A stretch of DNA of 6,943 nt from Candidatus Pelagibacterales bacterium (GTDB lineage Bacteria > Pseudomonadota > Alphaproteobacteria > Rickettsiales > UBA1997), in contig VHBV01000068.1 of NCBI GenBank assembly GCA_016882165.1, positions 1-6,943 on the forward strand, in the 5' to 3' direction. The notes beneath the pieces were generated by a model that saw only the letters and a list, made by a program, of their open reading frames with translations, was not told the origin of the DNA and did no database searches. Position numbers and translations under genes: made by a program. This document shows positions 1 to 6,388 of the stretch, piece by piece; within the stretch, counting starts at the first letter, position 1, and every line of letters begins with the position of its first letter.

Positions 1-501
1 GCCAATTTCTTTTAGAGGTTGAATAACTCCAATTTCATTATTTACTGACATTATTGAAATTAAGCATGTTTTTTCAGTAATAGCTTTTTCAAGTTGATTT
101 AAGTCAATAAGACCATTTTGTTGAACTTGTAGAAAAGTTACTTTATAACCTTCTTGTTCTAAATCACGCGCCGAGTTGATAATACATTTGTGTTCAGTTG
201 CAATTGTGATTATATGGTTTTTCTCTTCTCCATAAAATTTAGCAACTCCTTTAATTGCTAAGTTATTTGATTCAGTAGCACCAGATGTAAAAATAATTTC
301 TTTAGAATCAGCTCCAATTAGATCAGCAACTTGTTTTCTTGCAATTTCAATTAGTTCTTCCGATCTCCAGCCAAAAGCATGAGTTCTTGAGTGAGGATTT
401 CCAAAATCTTCCGACATGCATTTTGTCATTACTTCAATAACTCTTGGGTCAATTGGAGTTGTGGATTGGTAATCAAGGTAAATTGGTAATTTTACAGTCA
501 T
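1..501 (-). CDS. iscS: Cysteine desulfurase IscS (N-terminal 167 residues, cut by the window edge)
   Basis: IscS is a PLP-dependent enzyme that removes sulfur from L-cysteine as an enzyme-bound persulfide and hands it to the IscU scaffold for Fe-S cluster assembly; it also supplies sulfur for tRNA thiolation. Visible family signatures are the N-terminal LPIYLDYQSTTPIDPRV, the phosphate-binding segment FTSGATESNN (about residues 71-80), the PLP-stacking His104 in TEHK, and VNNEIGVIQP (153-162). The PLP lysine and the catalytic cysteine loop lie beyond the left edge, so activity cannot be confirmed here. The start is set by alignment with the E. coli N-terminus (MKLPIYLDY) and by the upstream stop: the upstream desulfurase ends in TAA one base before this ATG, implying translational coupling. 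The family is about 400 residues, so roughly 60% is missing. The residues look close to rickettsial IscS; iscU would be expected next, outside the window. Confidence 0.96.
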   Translation of the reverse strand, partial: MTVKLPIYLDYQSTTPIDPRVIEVMTKCMSEDFGNPHSRTHAFGWRSEELIEIARKQVADLIGADSKEIIFTSGATESNNLAIKGVAKFYGEEKNHIITIATEHKCIINSARDLEQEGYKVTFLQVQQNGLIDLNQLEKAITEKTCLISIMSVNNEIGVIQPLKEIG

Positions 502-502
502 T

Positions 503-1624
503 TTATTTACTCGTTTTAATTCTGTTATAAAGTTCTAACCAAATTTTTATAAATTTATCAATTTCAGCTTTTGTTGTATCAGATCCAAGGCTCACTCTAA
601 TTGCACTTCCTAGAAAATTTGGATCCACTCTCATTGCACTTAAAACTCTTGCAGGTGAGGTACTTCCAGAAGAACAGGCAGAGCCTGCACTAATGCAAAT
701 TCTGTTTAAATCAAAATGAATTAGTTGTGTTTGATTGCTGGCATTTTTTGTTGCAAAATAACAAGTGTTGGGAAGCCTATTTACAGATTCTGCAAAAATT
801 ATGATATCTTCACCAGCATGTTTTTTTAACTCGTTTTCTAAATATTCTCTTAGTTTTCTCACTTCTTCATAAATTCCCAAGTTTTTTGCAGCAATTTTAC
901 AAGCTTCTCCAAATCCAGCAACTCCAGCTGTATTTACTGTTCCTGCTCTTTTTGATTTTTCTTGTTTTCCTCCATAAATTATTGGTGTTATATCTAAGCC
1001 TTTTCTAATAAATAATGCTCCAACTCCTTGTGGACCATGAATTTTGTGAGCTGAAATTGATGCAAAATCAGCATTAATATCCTCAATATCAACTGCAATT
1101 TTCCCTACTCCTTGAACCATATCACAGTGAAATAAACCGCTTTTCTGATGAGTTAATCTTGCAACTTCCTTTGTTGGTTGAATCGCTCCTGTTTCATTAT
1201 TGGCAAGCATCAAAGATACTAAAAAGTTGCCATCATTAATAGATTCAAGCTTTGCTTTAAAATCTTCAACATCAATTAGACCATTTTCTAGAGCTCTAAT
1301 TTCAATAATTTCCTTGTCGCTTGGGCGACAGCTAAATACTGATGCATGCTCAATTCCACAGAATAAAATTTTCTTTACTTCCGTACCACGAATAACCATA
1401 TTACTTGCTTCAGTGGCACTTGCTGTGAATATTACTTCGTAGTTAGTAGCATTAATTAGATTTTTAACTTCCTGTCTGGCTTCTTCTACAATTGAATTTG
1501 CTTTTCTTCCAAGCAAGTGATTTGAAGAGTTATTAAGAGGAAGTTTATAAACCTCTGTCATTTTTGCCAAAACTTCATCGCTTATTTTAGTTGTGGCATT
1601 GTGATCAAGATAAATTGATTTCAT
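503..1624 (-). CDS. NifS-like cysteine desulfurase family protein (second desulfurase of the isc operon)
   Basis: This 373-residue PLP enzyme of aminotransferase class V should convert cysteine to alanine with transfer of sulfur. Motifs are complete: YLDHNATT at 5-12, ASATEASN at 68-75, His93 in IEHAS, ANNETGAIQP at 141-150, Asp168 and Gln171 in the HCDMVQG segment, the PLP lysine Lys194 in SAHKIHGPQG, Arg226 in KRAGT, and catalytic Cys317 in SAGSACSSGSTSP. It is a paralogue of the adjacent IscS, not a duplicate: even conserved blocks differ (NHLLGRK here against NPHSRTHAFGW in IscS). The same extra gene sits between the Rrf2 regulator and iscS in Rickettsia, where it has been called spl1 or nifS-like (recalled, not checked). 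It starts 3 nt after the iscR stop and ends 1 nt before the iscS start, so it is in the same operon. Its specific sulfur acceptor is unknown. Confidence 0.93.
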   Translation of the reverse strand: MKSIYLDHNATTKISDEVLAKMTEVYKLPLNNSSNHLLGRKANSIVEEARQEVKNLINATNYEVIFTASATEASNMVIRGTEVKKILFCGIEHASVFSCRPSDKEIIEIRALENGLIDVEDFKAKLESINDGNFLVSLMLANNETGAIQPTKEVARLTHQKSGLFHCDMVQGVGKIAVDIEDINADFASISAHKIHGPQGVGALFIRKGLDITPIIYGGKQEKSKRAGTVNTAGVAGFGEACKIAAKNLGIYEEVRKLREYLENELKKHAGEDIIIFAESVNRLPNTCYFATKNASNQTQLIHFDLNRICISAGSACSSGSTSPARVLSAMRVDPNFLGSAIRVSLGSDTTKAEIDKFIKIWLELYNRIKTSK

Positions 1625-1627
1625 AAC

Positions 1628-2089
1628 TTAACTAAGAAAATTATTATTGGTAGTTTGGTAAAATTTTGGAAAACTACTACTGCATACATCATACAAAGAT
1701 ATTGAATAAAGATAGTCATAAATTCTTTTTTCAAGACCATGCCAAAGATCATGAGTTTTACACTTTTTGGAAGTTTCTTTGTTTGAAATACAACCCTCTT
1801 TTTTATTGCTGCAGCTTGTTATTCTAATTGGTTCTCCAATTGCATTTATAATTTCCGCAATTGTTATTTCTTTAGGGTCTTTATTTAAAAAATATCCTCC
1901 GCCAGGTCCTTTGCTTGATTTTACAATTTCGGCTTTTCTCAGTTTGGTAAAAATTTGCTCAAGATAAGAAAGCGAGATGTTTTGTCTTTGCGAAATTGCA
2001 AAGAGAGGGGTTGCTTTTTCTGAGTCTGCAGAGTCAGCAATATCAATTATTGCTAGTACGGCATATCTACCTTTAGTTGTAAGTATCAT
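1628..2089 (-). CDS. iscR: Rrf2-family Fe-S cluster regulator IscR
   Basis: This 153-residue transcription factor should sense Fe-S status through a [2Fe-2S] cluster and repress its own operon when the cluster is present. The winged helix-turn-helix is very close to E. coli IscR: TKGRYAV at 5-11, the recognition segment ISLSYLEQ at 38-45 (Glu44 corresponds to E. coli Glu43), and the wing GPGGGYFL at 61-68. Cluster ligands are present as Cys93, Cys100, Cys110 and His113, matching E. coli Cys92/98/104/His107, but the gaps are C-x6-C-x9-C-x2-H instead of C-x5-C-x5-C-x2-H. The family is usually about 140-165 residues, so it is full length. It is first in the operon, 3 nt before the desulfurase gene, with a promoter and a matching IscR box just upstream. 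A weak AAAGA sequence precedes the ATG. Confidence 0.93.
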   Translation of the reverse strand: MILTTKGRYAVLAIIDIADSADSEKATPLFAISQRQNISLSYLEQIFTKLRKAEIVKSSKGPGGGYFLNKDPKEITIAEIINAIGEPIRITSCSNKKEGCISNKETSKKCKTHDLWHGLEKRIYDYLYSISLYDVCSSSFPKFYQTTNNNFLS

Positions 2090-2121
2090 AATTCTTTATT
2101 TGAAAAAATTTGAGCGCTAGA

Positions 2122-2149
2122 ATTATCAAAAACCAACTAAAATAGTCAA
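2122..2149 (-). promoter_or_regulatory. Promoter of the isc operon
   Basis: Read on the minus strand, a -35 box TTGACT (2149-2144, 5 of 6 to consensus) is followed after 16 nt by GATAAT (2127-2122, 5 of 6). ATAATT with a 17-nt spacer is an alternative register. Transcription would start near 2115, about 25 nt before the iscR ATG. The match to sigma-70 consensus and the overlap with the IscR box support each other. Confidence 0.75.
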
Positions 2150-2153
2150 CTAT
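2129..2153 (-). promoter_or_regulatory. iscR: Type 1 IscR box (operator) overlapping the isc promoter
   Basis: The 25-bp minus-strand sequence beginning ATAGTTGACTATTTTAGT matches the E. coli type 1 IscR consensus, as I recall it (ATASYYGACT core, RWWWY centre, AGTCRRSTAT half), at 22 of 25 positions. The first 18 positions all match; the mismatches are positions 19, 22 and 24. It covers the -35 box and most of the spacer, so bound IscR would block RNA polymerase. The DNA-reading residues of the IscR encoded next door are nearly identical to those of E. coli, which fits retention of the site. Binding itself is inferred. Confidence 0.72.
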
Positions 2154-2213
2154 TTATTATCTTAAATTTTGTTTACCATTTATTAGACAATAGCTATGTC
2201 AGGAATTTTTTAT

Positions 2214-3185
2214 TTAATCACCGCCAGCACTCATATTATAAGATGATCCGTTATATCTTTGTTTATAGGATTTATTTAATTTTTCACTTTCTCTTTCTAG
2301 ATCAATTTGCACTGTAGTTTTTGGTTTAGATTTTTCTTCTTCTTCTTGCACTGTAGTTTTTGGTTTAGATTTTTCTTCTTCTTCTAGTTTTTGAAAGTGT
2401 TTTATGTATTGCTCGTAAAATTGTGGATTTTTTCTTAAAGCAACTGAATTTATATCAGAAATAATTGAAGATAGCATTGAACAATCACTTCTTGAAGTTT
2501 TAAAAGACGATAAACTTTTTGCTACTTTTTCTACAAAATGCTCATAATTTTCTTCAACAATTGAGTTTTGTTTTAATATTTCATTTTTTGTTCTTGTTCT
2601 TCCATCAAAGTGAATTATTGATGAAGAAAAAACTGCAGGCACTTCTTTTCCATCTATTATTTCGTTAAGATAGTATTTTTCGTCTTTATTGACTAAAATG
2701 AAATATCTCAATTCATCTTTTTTAGCTTTTTCTTCTGTTATAGGGTCATATTTAATCTCAAAAATACCAATTATTTGACCATTGTAGCTGATTTCTGTAT
2801 CTGGTATTGGATTTCCTTTGCTAGATTGGTGAACTATAGATTCTCCTGAAACAGGAAAGTTTTTGGCAGTTATTTCTTCTTCACTTGATTCATAAACATC
2901 AGATTTTGAATATAGGTTAGACAGAAAGAATTCTTTTGTTTCGGAAGGTAAGACTGATATTGCACCTTTAGATCCTTGAGAAAAAGGTGGGGTTTTGCAA
3001 CCTGGAATGAATATTCGGGCTACTCCACTTAGCGATGATTTTCTATCGATTGGACATGATCTGATCGCTAAAACCTGCGAGTACTCTTTCTCTTCTGTAT
3101 TTTCAATTGTACCAAATAATCTTCTAGCAAATACGCTATTGCTTCTTGATAATCGTGTGGCTATTCGGCTAGAAAAATTTAGCAT
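2214..3185 (-). CDS. Unknown protein with a presequence-like N-terminus and an acidic/basic repeat region
   Basis: I do not recognise this 323-residue protein. The first 27 residues contain five arginines (7, 11, 14, 21, 22) and no acidic residue. On a helical wheel all five fall within about 100 degrees, with Leu/Ile/Phe mostly opposite. RRLFGT at 21-26 resembles mitochondrial processing sites. No Sec signal peptide or membrane helix is visible. The middle (about 35-200) looks soluble and folded, including IIGIFEIKYDP at 138-148. Residues 268-293 are two copies of EEEEKSKPKTTVQ, encoded by a perfect DNA repeat, followed by a charged, probably disordered tail ending MSAGGD. The gene lies upstream of the isc operon on the same strand and divergent from rpsA; no terminator is seen between it and iscR. 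No clear Shine-Dalgarno precedes the ATG. A secreted host-directed protein is one possibility, not shown. The long uninterrupted frame and the in-frame repeat support real coding. Confidence 0.72.
   Translation of the reverse strand: MLNFSSRIATRLSRSNSVFARRLFGTIENTEEKEYSQVLAIRSCPIDRKSSLSGVARIFIPGCKTPPFSQGSKGAISVLPSETKEFFLSNLYSKSDVYESSEEEITAKNFPVSGESIVHQSSKGNPIPDTEISYNGQIIGIFEIKYDPITEEKAKKDELRYFILVNKDEKYYLNEIIDGKEVPAVFSSSIIHFDGRTRTKNEILKQNSIVEENYEHFVEKVAKSLSSFKTSRSDCSMLSSIISDINSVALRKNPQFYEQYIKHFQKLEEEEKSKPKTTVQEEEEKSKPKTTVQIDLERESEKLNKSYKQRYNGSSYNMSAGGD
2308..2385 (-). repeat. Perfect 39-bp tandem duplication inside the unknown gene
   Basis: Positions 2308-2346 and 2347-2385 are identical over 39 bp. 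The unit is 13 codons, so the frame is kept and the protein repeats EEEEKSKPKTTVQ twice. Perfect identity, including third codon positions, points to a recent duplication, and the copy number may vary between strains. Confidence 0.95.
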
Positions 3186-3363
3186 AATTTTTATTTATAA
3201 ATTATTACAAATATAGATTGGTGAAATTTAATTCTAATTTTAAATACAAACAAAAGTTGTTTAAAATTAGCTATAAATTTCTACCTAGAATCTAGTAAAA
3301 GTTTAATTTATGAAATCAAGCTATTTTAAACCTAAATAATATTAATAATTGATTTAAAGCCAG

Positions 3364-3382
3364 AAATTCATAGAATGAATTT
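3364..3382. repeat. Perfect inverted repeat, 8-bp arms with 3-bp centre
   Basis: AAATTCAT, then AGA, then ATGAATTT. The arms are perfectly complementary. It lies mid-spacer between the divergent genes, over 100 bp from either likely promoter. It has no G/C-rich stem and no immediate T-tract, so a terminator is unlikely. It could be a regulator half-site pair or chance in AT-rich DNA. Confidence 0.55.
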
Positions 3383-3447
3383 AAAATAAAAAAATTAAAT
3401 TTTTTCTTTACTTATCAAAACTTTCTTTTCTATAAAAAAATAAATTT

Positions 3448-3479
3448 TTTGTAAAAATCTTCATACATTTGTAAAAATC
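3448..3479 (+). repeat. rpsA: 12-bp direct repeat (TTTGTAAAAATC) with 20-bp period upstream of the rpsA promoter
   Basis: TTTGTAAAAATC occurs at 3448-3459 and again at 3468-3479, a 20-bp period, close to two helical turns. The second copy ends 17 bp before the -35 box of the likely rpsA promoter. Such spacing suits an activator or UP-like element. The AT-rich background makes chance possible. Confidence 0.4.
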
Positions 3480-3496
3480 CAATTCAATATTAGAGC

Positions 3497-3524
3497 TTGA
3501 TTTTTAGAGTTTTATCACTATAAT
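3497..3524 (+). promoter_or_regulatory. rpsA: Likely promoter of rpsA-sppA
   Basis: TTGATT at 3497-3502 (4 of 6 to the -35 consensus), a 16-nt spacer, and a perfect TATAAT at 3519-3524. Transcription would start near 3531, giving an untranslated leader of about 84 nt before the rpsA ATG. This is the best sigma-70-like pair in the spacer. Confidence 0.65.
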
Positions 3525-3614
3525 TTAGAGCCCCTACTAAAAAAATTAGGACTCAAAAAGAATTTTTAAGTCATTTAAGATTCTTAATATTAACTCTTTA
3601 TTAACTACTTTAAT

Positions 3615-5357
3615 ATGAATAAACCAGCTAGCAATGCAGCTAATATATTGGCTGAACAAGAAAAATTATTTTTTGCAGAAAATTTTGCAGAACTTTTTGA
3701 AGAATACGAAAAAGACAGTCAAAGACTAGTTGAAGGAACAGTTGTTAAAGGTGTTATTGTTGGCATTTCTGAAAAAGGAGTTGCAGTTGATATTGGTGCA
3801 AAATCAGTTGGTTTTGTTGATATTTCTGAATTCAAAAGAGACGGTGAAATTAACGAAGGTGATGTTGTAGACGTATTTCTTGAAAGACTTGAAAACAAAA
3901 AAGGTGAATTAGTTATCAGTCGTGATAACGCTAGAAGATACAATAACTGGCATTTCCTTAAAAATTGTTTGGAAGATAAAACTGTTATTGAAGGTTTAAT
4001 CCTTGGAAAAGTAAAAGGTGGTTATGCGGTTGATGTGAATGGCATCACTTGTTTCTTGCCTAGAAGTCAAGTTGACACTATGCTTTTATCTGATGATTCT
4101 TTCTTGATCAACAAAACTGAAAAATTACAAGTTTTAAAAATTGATGAAGTTAGAGGAAACGTTGTTGTTTCTAGAAGAGCTATTCTTGAAAGCCAAAGAA
4201 ACGTTGAGAAAGACAAAGTTCTTGCTAAAATTAAAGTTGGCGACGCTTTGGACGGTGTTATCAAAAACATCACTGACTACGGTGCTTTCATTGATTTCGG
4301 TTCATTCGATGGTTTATTACACTTAACTGACATTTCTTGGTGCCGTGTTCGTCATCCATCAGAAGTTTTGAAAGTTGGTCAAGAAGTTAAGGTTCAAGTT
4401 ATCAAATTTGACGAAGATAGCAAACGTATCTCTTTGGGTATGAAGCAATTACAACAAAATCCTTGGGATACAATTGCTCAAAGATACCCGGTTGGTTCAG
4501 TAGTTAAAGGTCATGTAACTAATATCACAACTTACGGTGCATTTGTTGAAATTGAAAACGGAATTGAAGGTTTAGTCCACGTTTCTGAAATGAGCTGGTT
4601 AAAAAATAACTCAACTCCAGGAAAATTCTTATCTGTAAGCCAAGAAGTTGAAGTGATGGTATTGGATATTAATCCACAAAATCACAGAATTTCTTTGGGT
4701 ATGAAACAATGTGAAAAAAACCCTTGGCAATCTTTCTCTGAAAGCCATCAAGTTGGTGATGTTGTTGAAGGTGTTGTTAAAAACTTTACTGAATTCGGTC
4801 TTTTTGTTGGATTTGAAAGCGGAGTTGATGGTTTAGTACATGTTTCTGACATTTCATCTGAAGGTACTCCAGAAGAAATTTTGAAAAAATTCAAAAAAGA
4901 TGAAAAAATCAAAGTTGTTGTACTTGGTGGAAATTATGAAAAAGAAAGAATTTCTCTTGGTATCAAACAAATTAACAATCCAAATTTCAAAGATGAAATA
5001 GCTAGAATTGAATCTGGACTAGTTACTTCTTGTGCTGTTGTGAATGTTAAAAAAGACTTCTTGGAAGTTGAGCTTGATAATGGTCTAAAAGCTGTAATCA
5101 AAAGACTTGATATTTCTAAAAACAAACAAGAGCAAAAAACTGAAAAATATGAAGTTGGTGATCGTATTGAAGCTAAAGTAGTATTATTCAACAAAGTTAC
5201 TGGAAAACTTCTTCTTTCAATTAAAGATATGGAAGCTGATGAACAAGAAGCTCATATCTACTCAGATTCTGATAGTGGAACCACAATTGGTTCAATTGCA
5301 GGTGATGCTTTGAAAGAATCTCTTGCTGCTCTTGGAGCTTCTGAGTCTAAAAAGTAA
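3615..5357 (+). CDS. rpsA: 30S ribosomal protein S1
   Basis: S1 binds mRNA on the small ribosomal subunit and lets the ribosome load on transcripts with weak or no Shine-Dalgarno, which suits this genome. The protein is 580 residues (E. coli 557) with six S1 RNA-binding OB domains: about 38-104, 122-188, 207-277, 292-364, 379-451 and 467-538. Domains 3-5 are the most regular, each with a GxVxNxTxxGxFVxF-like strand pair, GL(V/L)HVSxxS, and a closing RISLGMKQ-like strand (271-278, 358-365, 445-452). Domains 1, 2 and 6 are more divergent, as usual in this family. NPW linkers (282-284, 369-371) follow domains 3 and 4. The low-complexity tail after 540 is acidic and Ser/Gly/Ala-rich. No Shine-Dalgarno precedes the ATG; rpsA leaders in other bacteria are also unusual and S1 autoregulated. 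sppA follows 15 nt later. Confidence 0.98.
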   Translation: MNKPASNAANILAEQEKLFFAENFAELFEEYEKDSQRLVEGTVVKGVIVGISEKGVAVDIGAKSVGFVDISEFKRDGEINEGDVVDVFLERLENKKGELVISRDNARRYNNWHFLKNCLEDKTVIEGLILGKVKGGYAVDVNGITCFLPRSQVDTMLLSDDSFLINKTEKLQVLKIDEVRGNVVVSRRAILESQRNVEKDKVLAKIKVGDALDGVIKNITDYGAFIDFGSFDGLLHLTDISWCRVRHPSEVLKVGQEVKVQVIKFDEDSKRISLGMKQLQQNPWDTIAQRYPVGSVVKGHVTNITTYGAFVEIENGIEGLVHVSEMSWLKNNSTPGKFLSVSQEVEVMVLDINPQNHRISLGMKQCEKNPWQSFSESHQVGDVVEGVVKNFTEFGLFVGFESGVDGLVHVSDISSEGTPEEILKKFKKDEKIKVVVLGGNYEKERISLGIKQINNPNFKDEIARIESGLVTSCAVVNVKKDFLEVELDNGLKAVIKRLDISKNKQEQKTEKYEVGDRIEAKVVLFNKVTGKLLLSIKDMEADEQEAHIYSDSDSGTTIGSIAGDALKESLAALGASESKK

Positions 5358-5372
5358 TTTAGATAATATTTT

Positions 5373-6302
5373 ATGAACTCATCTGATAATTTAGCTGCAC
5401 TAATTTATCTTAAGAACAAAGTGCATAAGTGGAAAAACTTATCCATCTTATGCATATTTGTTGTTATAATTTTATTCTTAAGAATTTTGGCTGGTGATAA
5501 TTTATCAGATGGTGTTCCGGAAGGTTCTGACTATATTGCAGAAATTAAAATTGAAGGTGTAATTTTCGAAAATGATTTTCGTAGTGAAGTTTTAGAAAAA
5601 ATTGCTTTAGAAAAATCAGTAAAAGCCGTAATAGTTAATATTGATAGTCCTGGTGGTGGAATTGTTGGAAGTGAAATTTTATTTGAAGATCTTAGAAAAA
5701 TTGCTGAAAAAAAACCAATAGCAGTAGTAATGGGATCAGTCGCAGCGTCAGGTGGTTATATGGCTGCAATTGCTTCAGACTATATTATAGCCCATAATGG
5801 AACTTTAACTGGTTCAATTGGTGTTTTGATGGAAAGTCCAGAATTTACAGAATTAGCGCGTAAAGTGGGTGTTAAATTCAATAGCTATAAATCATCTCCC
5901 TTAAAAGGTAGCCCATCTCCATTTGAAAAATCGAACTCTTTAGTTGATGCTGTTGTGCAAGAATCAATTAATGATAGTTATGTCTTCTTCTCTGATTTAG
6001 TGCGTCAAAGAAGAGGTGAGAAATTAGTTAAAGACACCAGATTTATTTTAGATGGAAGAGTATTTACTGGTAGACAAGCTTTGAAAGTTGGTTTAATTGA
6101 TGAAATTGGTGGTGAACCGCAAGCTTTATCATATTTTGAAAAGTCTCGCAAAATTGATATAAAACATTTGCCAATAAAAGAAATTTCTATTGTTCAAGAA
6201 GAAAAAAGCTTTTTTGATAAATTCAAAACTATGTTACCTTTTTTTGATAAGGTTGACGCATTAACTCAAAAGCGTCAAATTATGGCTATTATGCCGTACT
6301 AA
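5373..6302 (+). CDS. sppA: Signal peptide peptidase SppA, short membrane-anchored form
   Basis: SppA is a membrane-bound serine protease of family S49 that degrades signal peptides left in the membrane after secretion. The protein is 309 residues, the short single-domain form as in Bacillus, not the duplicated long E. coli form. One membrane helix at about 22-40, preceded by Lys/His/Trp-rich residues, should anchor the N-terminus with the catalytic domain outside. Fold motifs are VNIDSPGGGIVGS (88-100), catalytic Ser126 in GSVAASGGYMAA, TGSIGVLM (146-153), and Lys178 in KSSPLKGSPSP as the general base. The Ser-Lys spacing of 52 equals that recalled for B. subtilis SppA (Ser147/Lys199). RVFTGRQALKVGLIDEIGG (229-247) is the usual S49 C-terminal signature. 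It lies 15 nt after rpsA, so it is probably cotranscribed. A terminator-like hairpin follows at 6437. Confidence 0.95.
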   Translation: MNSSDNLAALIYLKNKVHKWKNLSILCIFVVIILFLRILAGDNLSDGVPEGSDYIAEIKIEGVIFENDFRSEVLEKIALEKSVKAVIVNIDSPGGGIVGSEILFEDLRKIAEKKPIAVVMGSVAASGGYMAAIASDYIIAHNGTLTGSIGVLMESPEFTELARKVGVKFNSYKSSPLKGSPSPFEKSNSLVDAVVQESINDSYVFFSDLVRQRRGEKLVKDTRFILDGRVFTGRQALKVGLIDEIGGEPQALSYFEKSRKIDIKHLPIKEISIVQEEKSFFDKFKTMLPFFDKVDALTQKRQIMAIMPY

Positions 6303-6388
6303 TTTGAACAATTTAATGTATTATTTTGTATATTAAATTAGCTTTTTTATTTGCTATTTAAATTAGATTGTCTAAGGTAGCAAACCAA

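Larger units (their letters stand above)
3186..3614. other. Divergent, extremely AT-rich intergenic spacer of 429 bp
   Basis: No open frame of useful length, tRNA or known RNA gene is visible on either strand. The right end holds the rpsA promoter and its untranslated leader. The left end must hold the promoter of the minus-strand unknown gene; the best I see is a weak TTGTTT/TAAATT pair, which I do not call. In between lie a perfect inverted repeat (3364-3382) and a 12-bp direct repeat (3448-3479), described separately. The rest is A/T-rich sequence with many stops in all frames, possibly decayed coding DNA, though no relict gene can be recognised. Confidence 0.7.

Noticed and set aside
1200..1442. 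80-codon plus-strand frame opposite the NifS-like desulfurase
   Set aside because: It is antisense to a clearly conserved enzyme and its product shows no family signature.
2186..2200. Near-palindrome GACAATAGCTATGTC between the unknown gene and iscR as a possible terminator
   Set aside because: Only four outer base pairs hold as a hairpin and no T-tract follows on either strand.
3100..3185. N-terminus of the unknown protein as a Sec signal peptide
   Set aside because: There is no continuous hydrophobic core of 8 or more residues; arginines recur through residue 22.
2995..3216. 73-codon plus-strand frame opposite the 5' end of the unknown gene
   Set aside because: It is antisense to the longer 323-codon frame and lacks a ribosome-binding site or recognisable product. 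I kept the minus-strand reading because of its length and its in-frame repeat, though neither has a known homologue.
3448..3479. Repeats as a CRISPR array
   Set aside because: There are only two copies of 12 bp with an 8-bp gap, no cas genes nearby, and no spacer-like organisation.
3528..3554. Imperfect inverted repeat (GAGCCCCTA and TAGGACTC) just after the rpsA -10 box
   Set aside because: The stem has an internal mismatch and its 5' arm starts before the predicted transcription start, so it would not fold in the RNA.
3719..5194. Several 60-90 codon frames on both strands within rpsA
   Set aside because: All lie inside the conserved S1 coding sequence in other frames and give low-complexity Ser/Thr/Leu products.
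6333..6361. Hairpin TTAAATTAGC/GCTATTTAA after sppA as its terminator
   Set aside because: The stem is nearly all A-T with a bulge and is not followed by a T-run; the hairpin at 6437-6472 is a better candidate.
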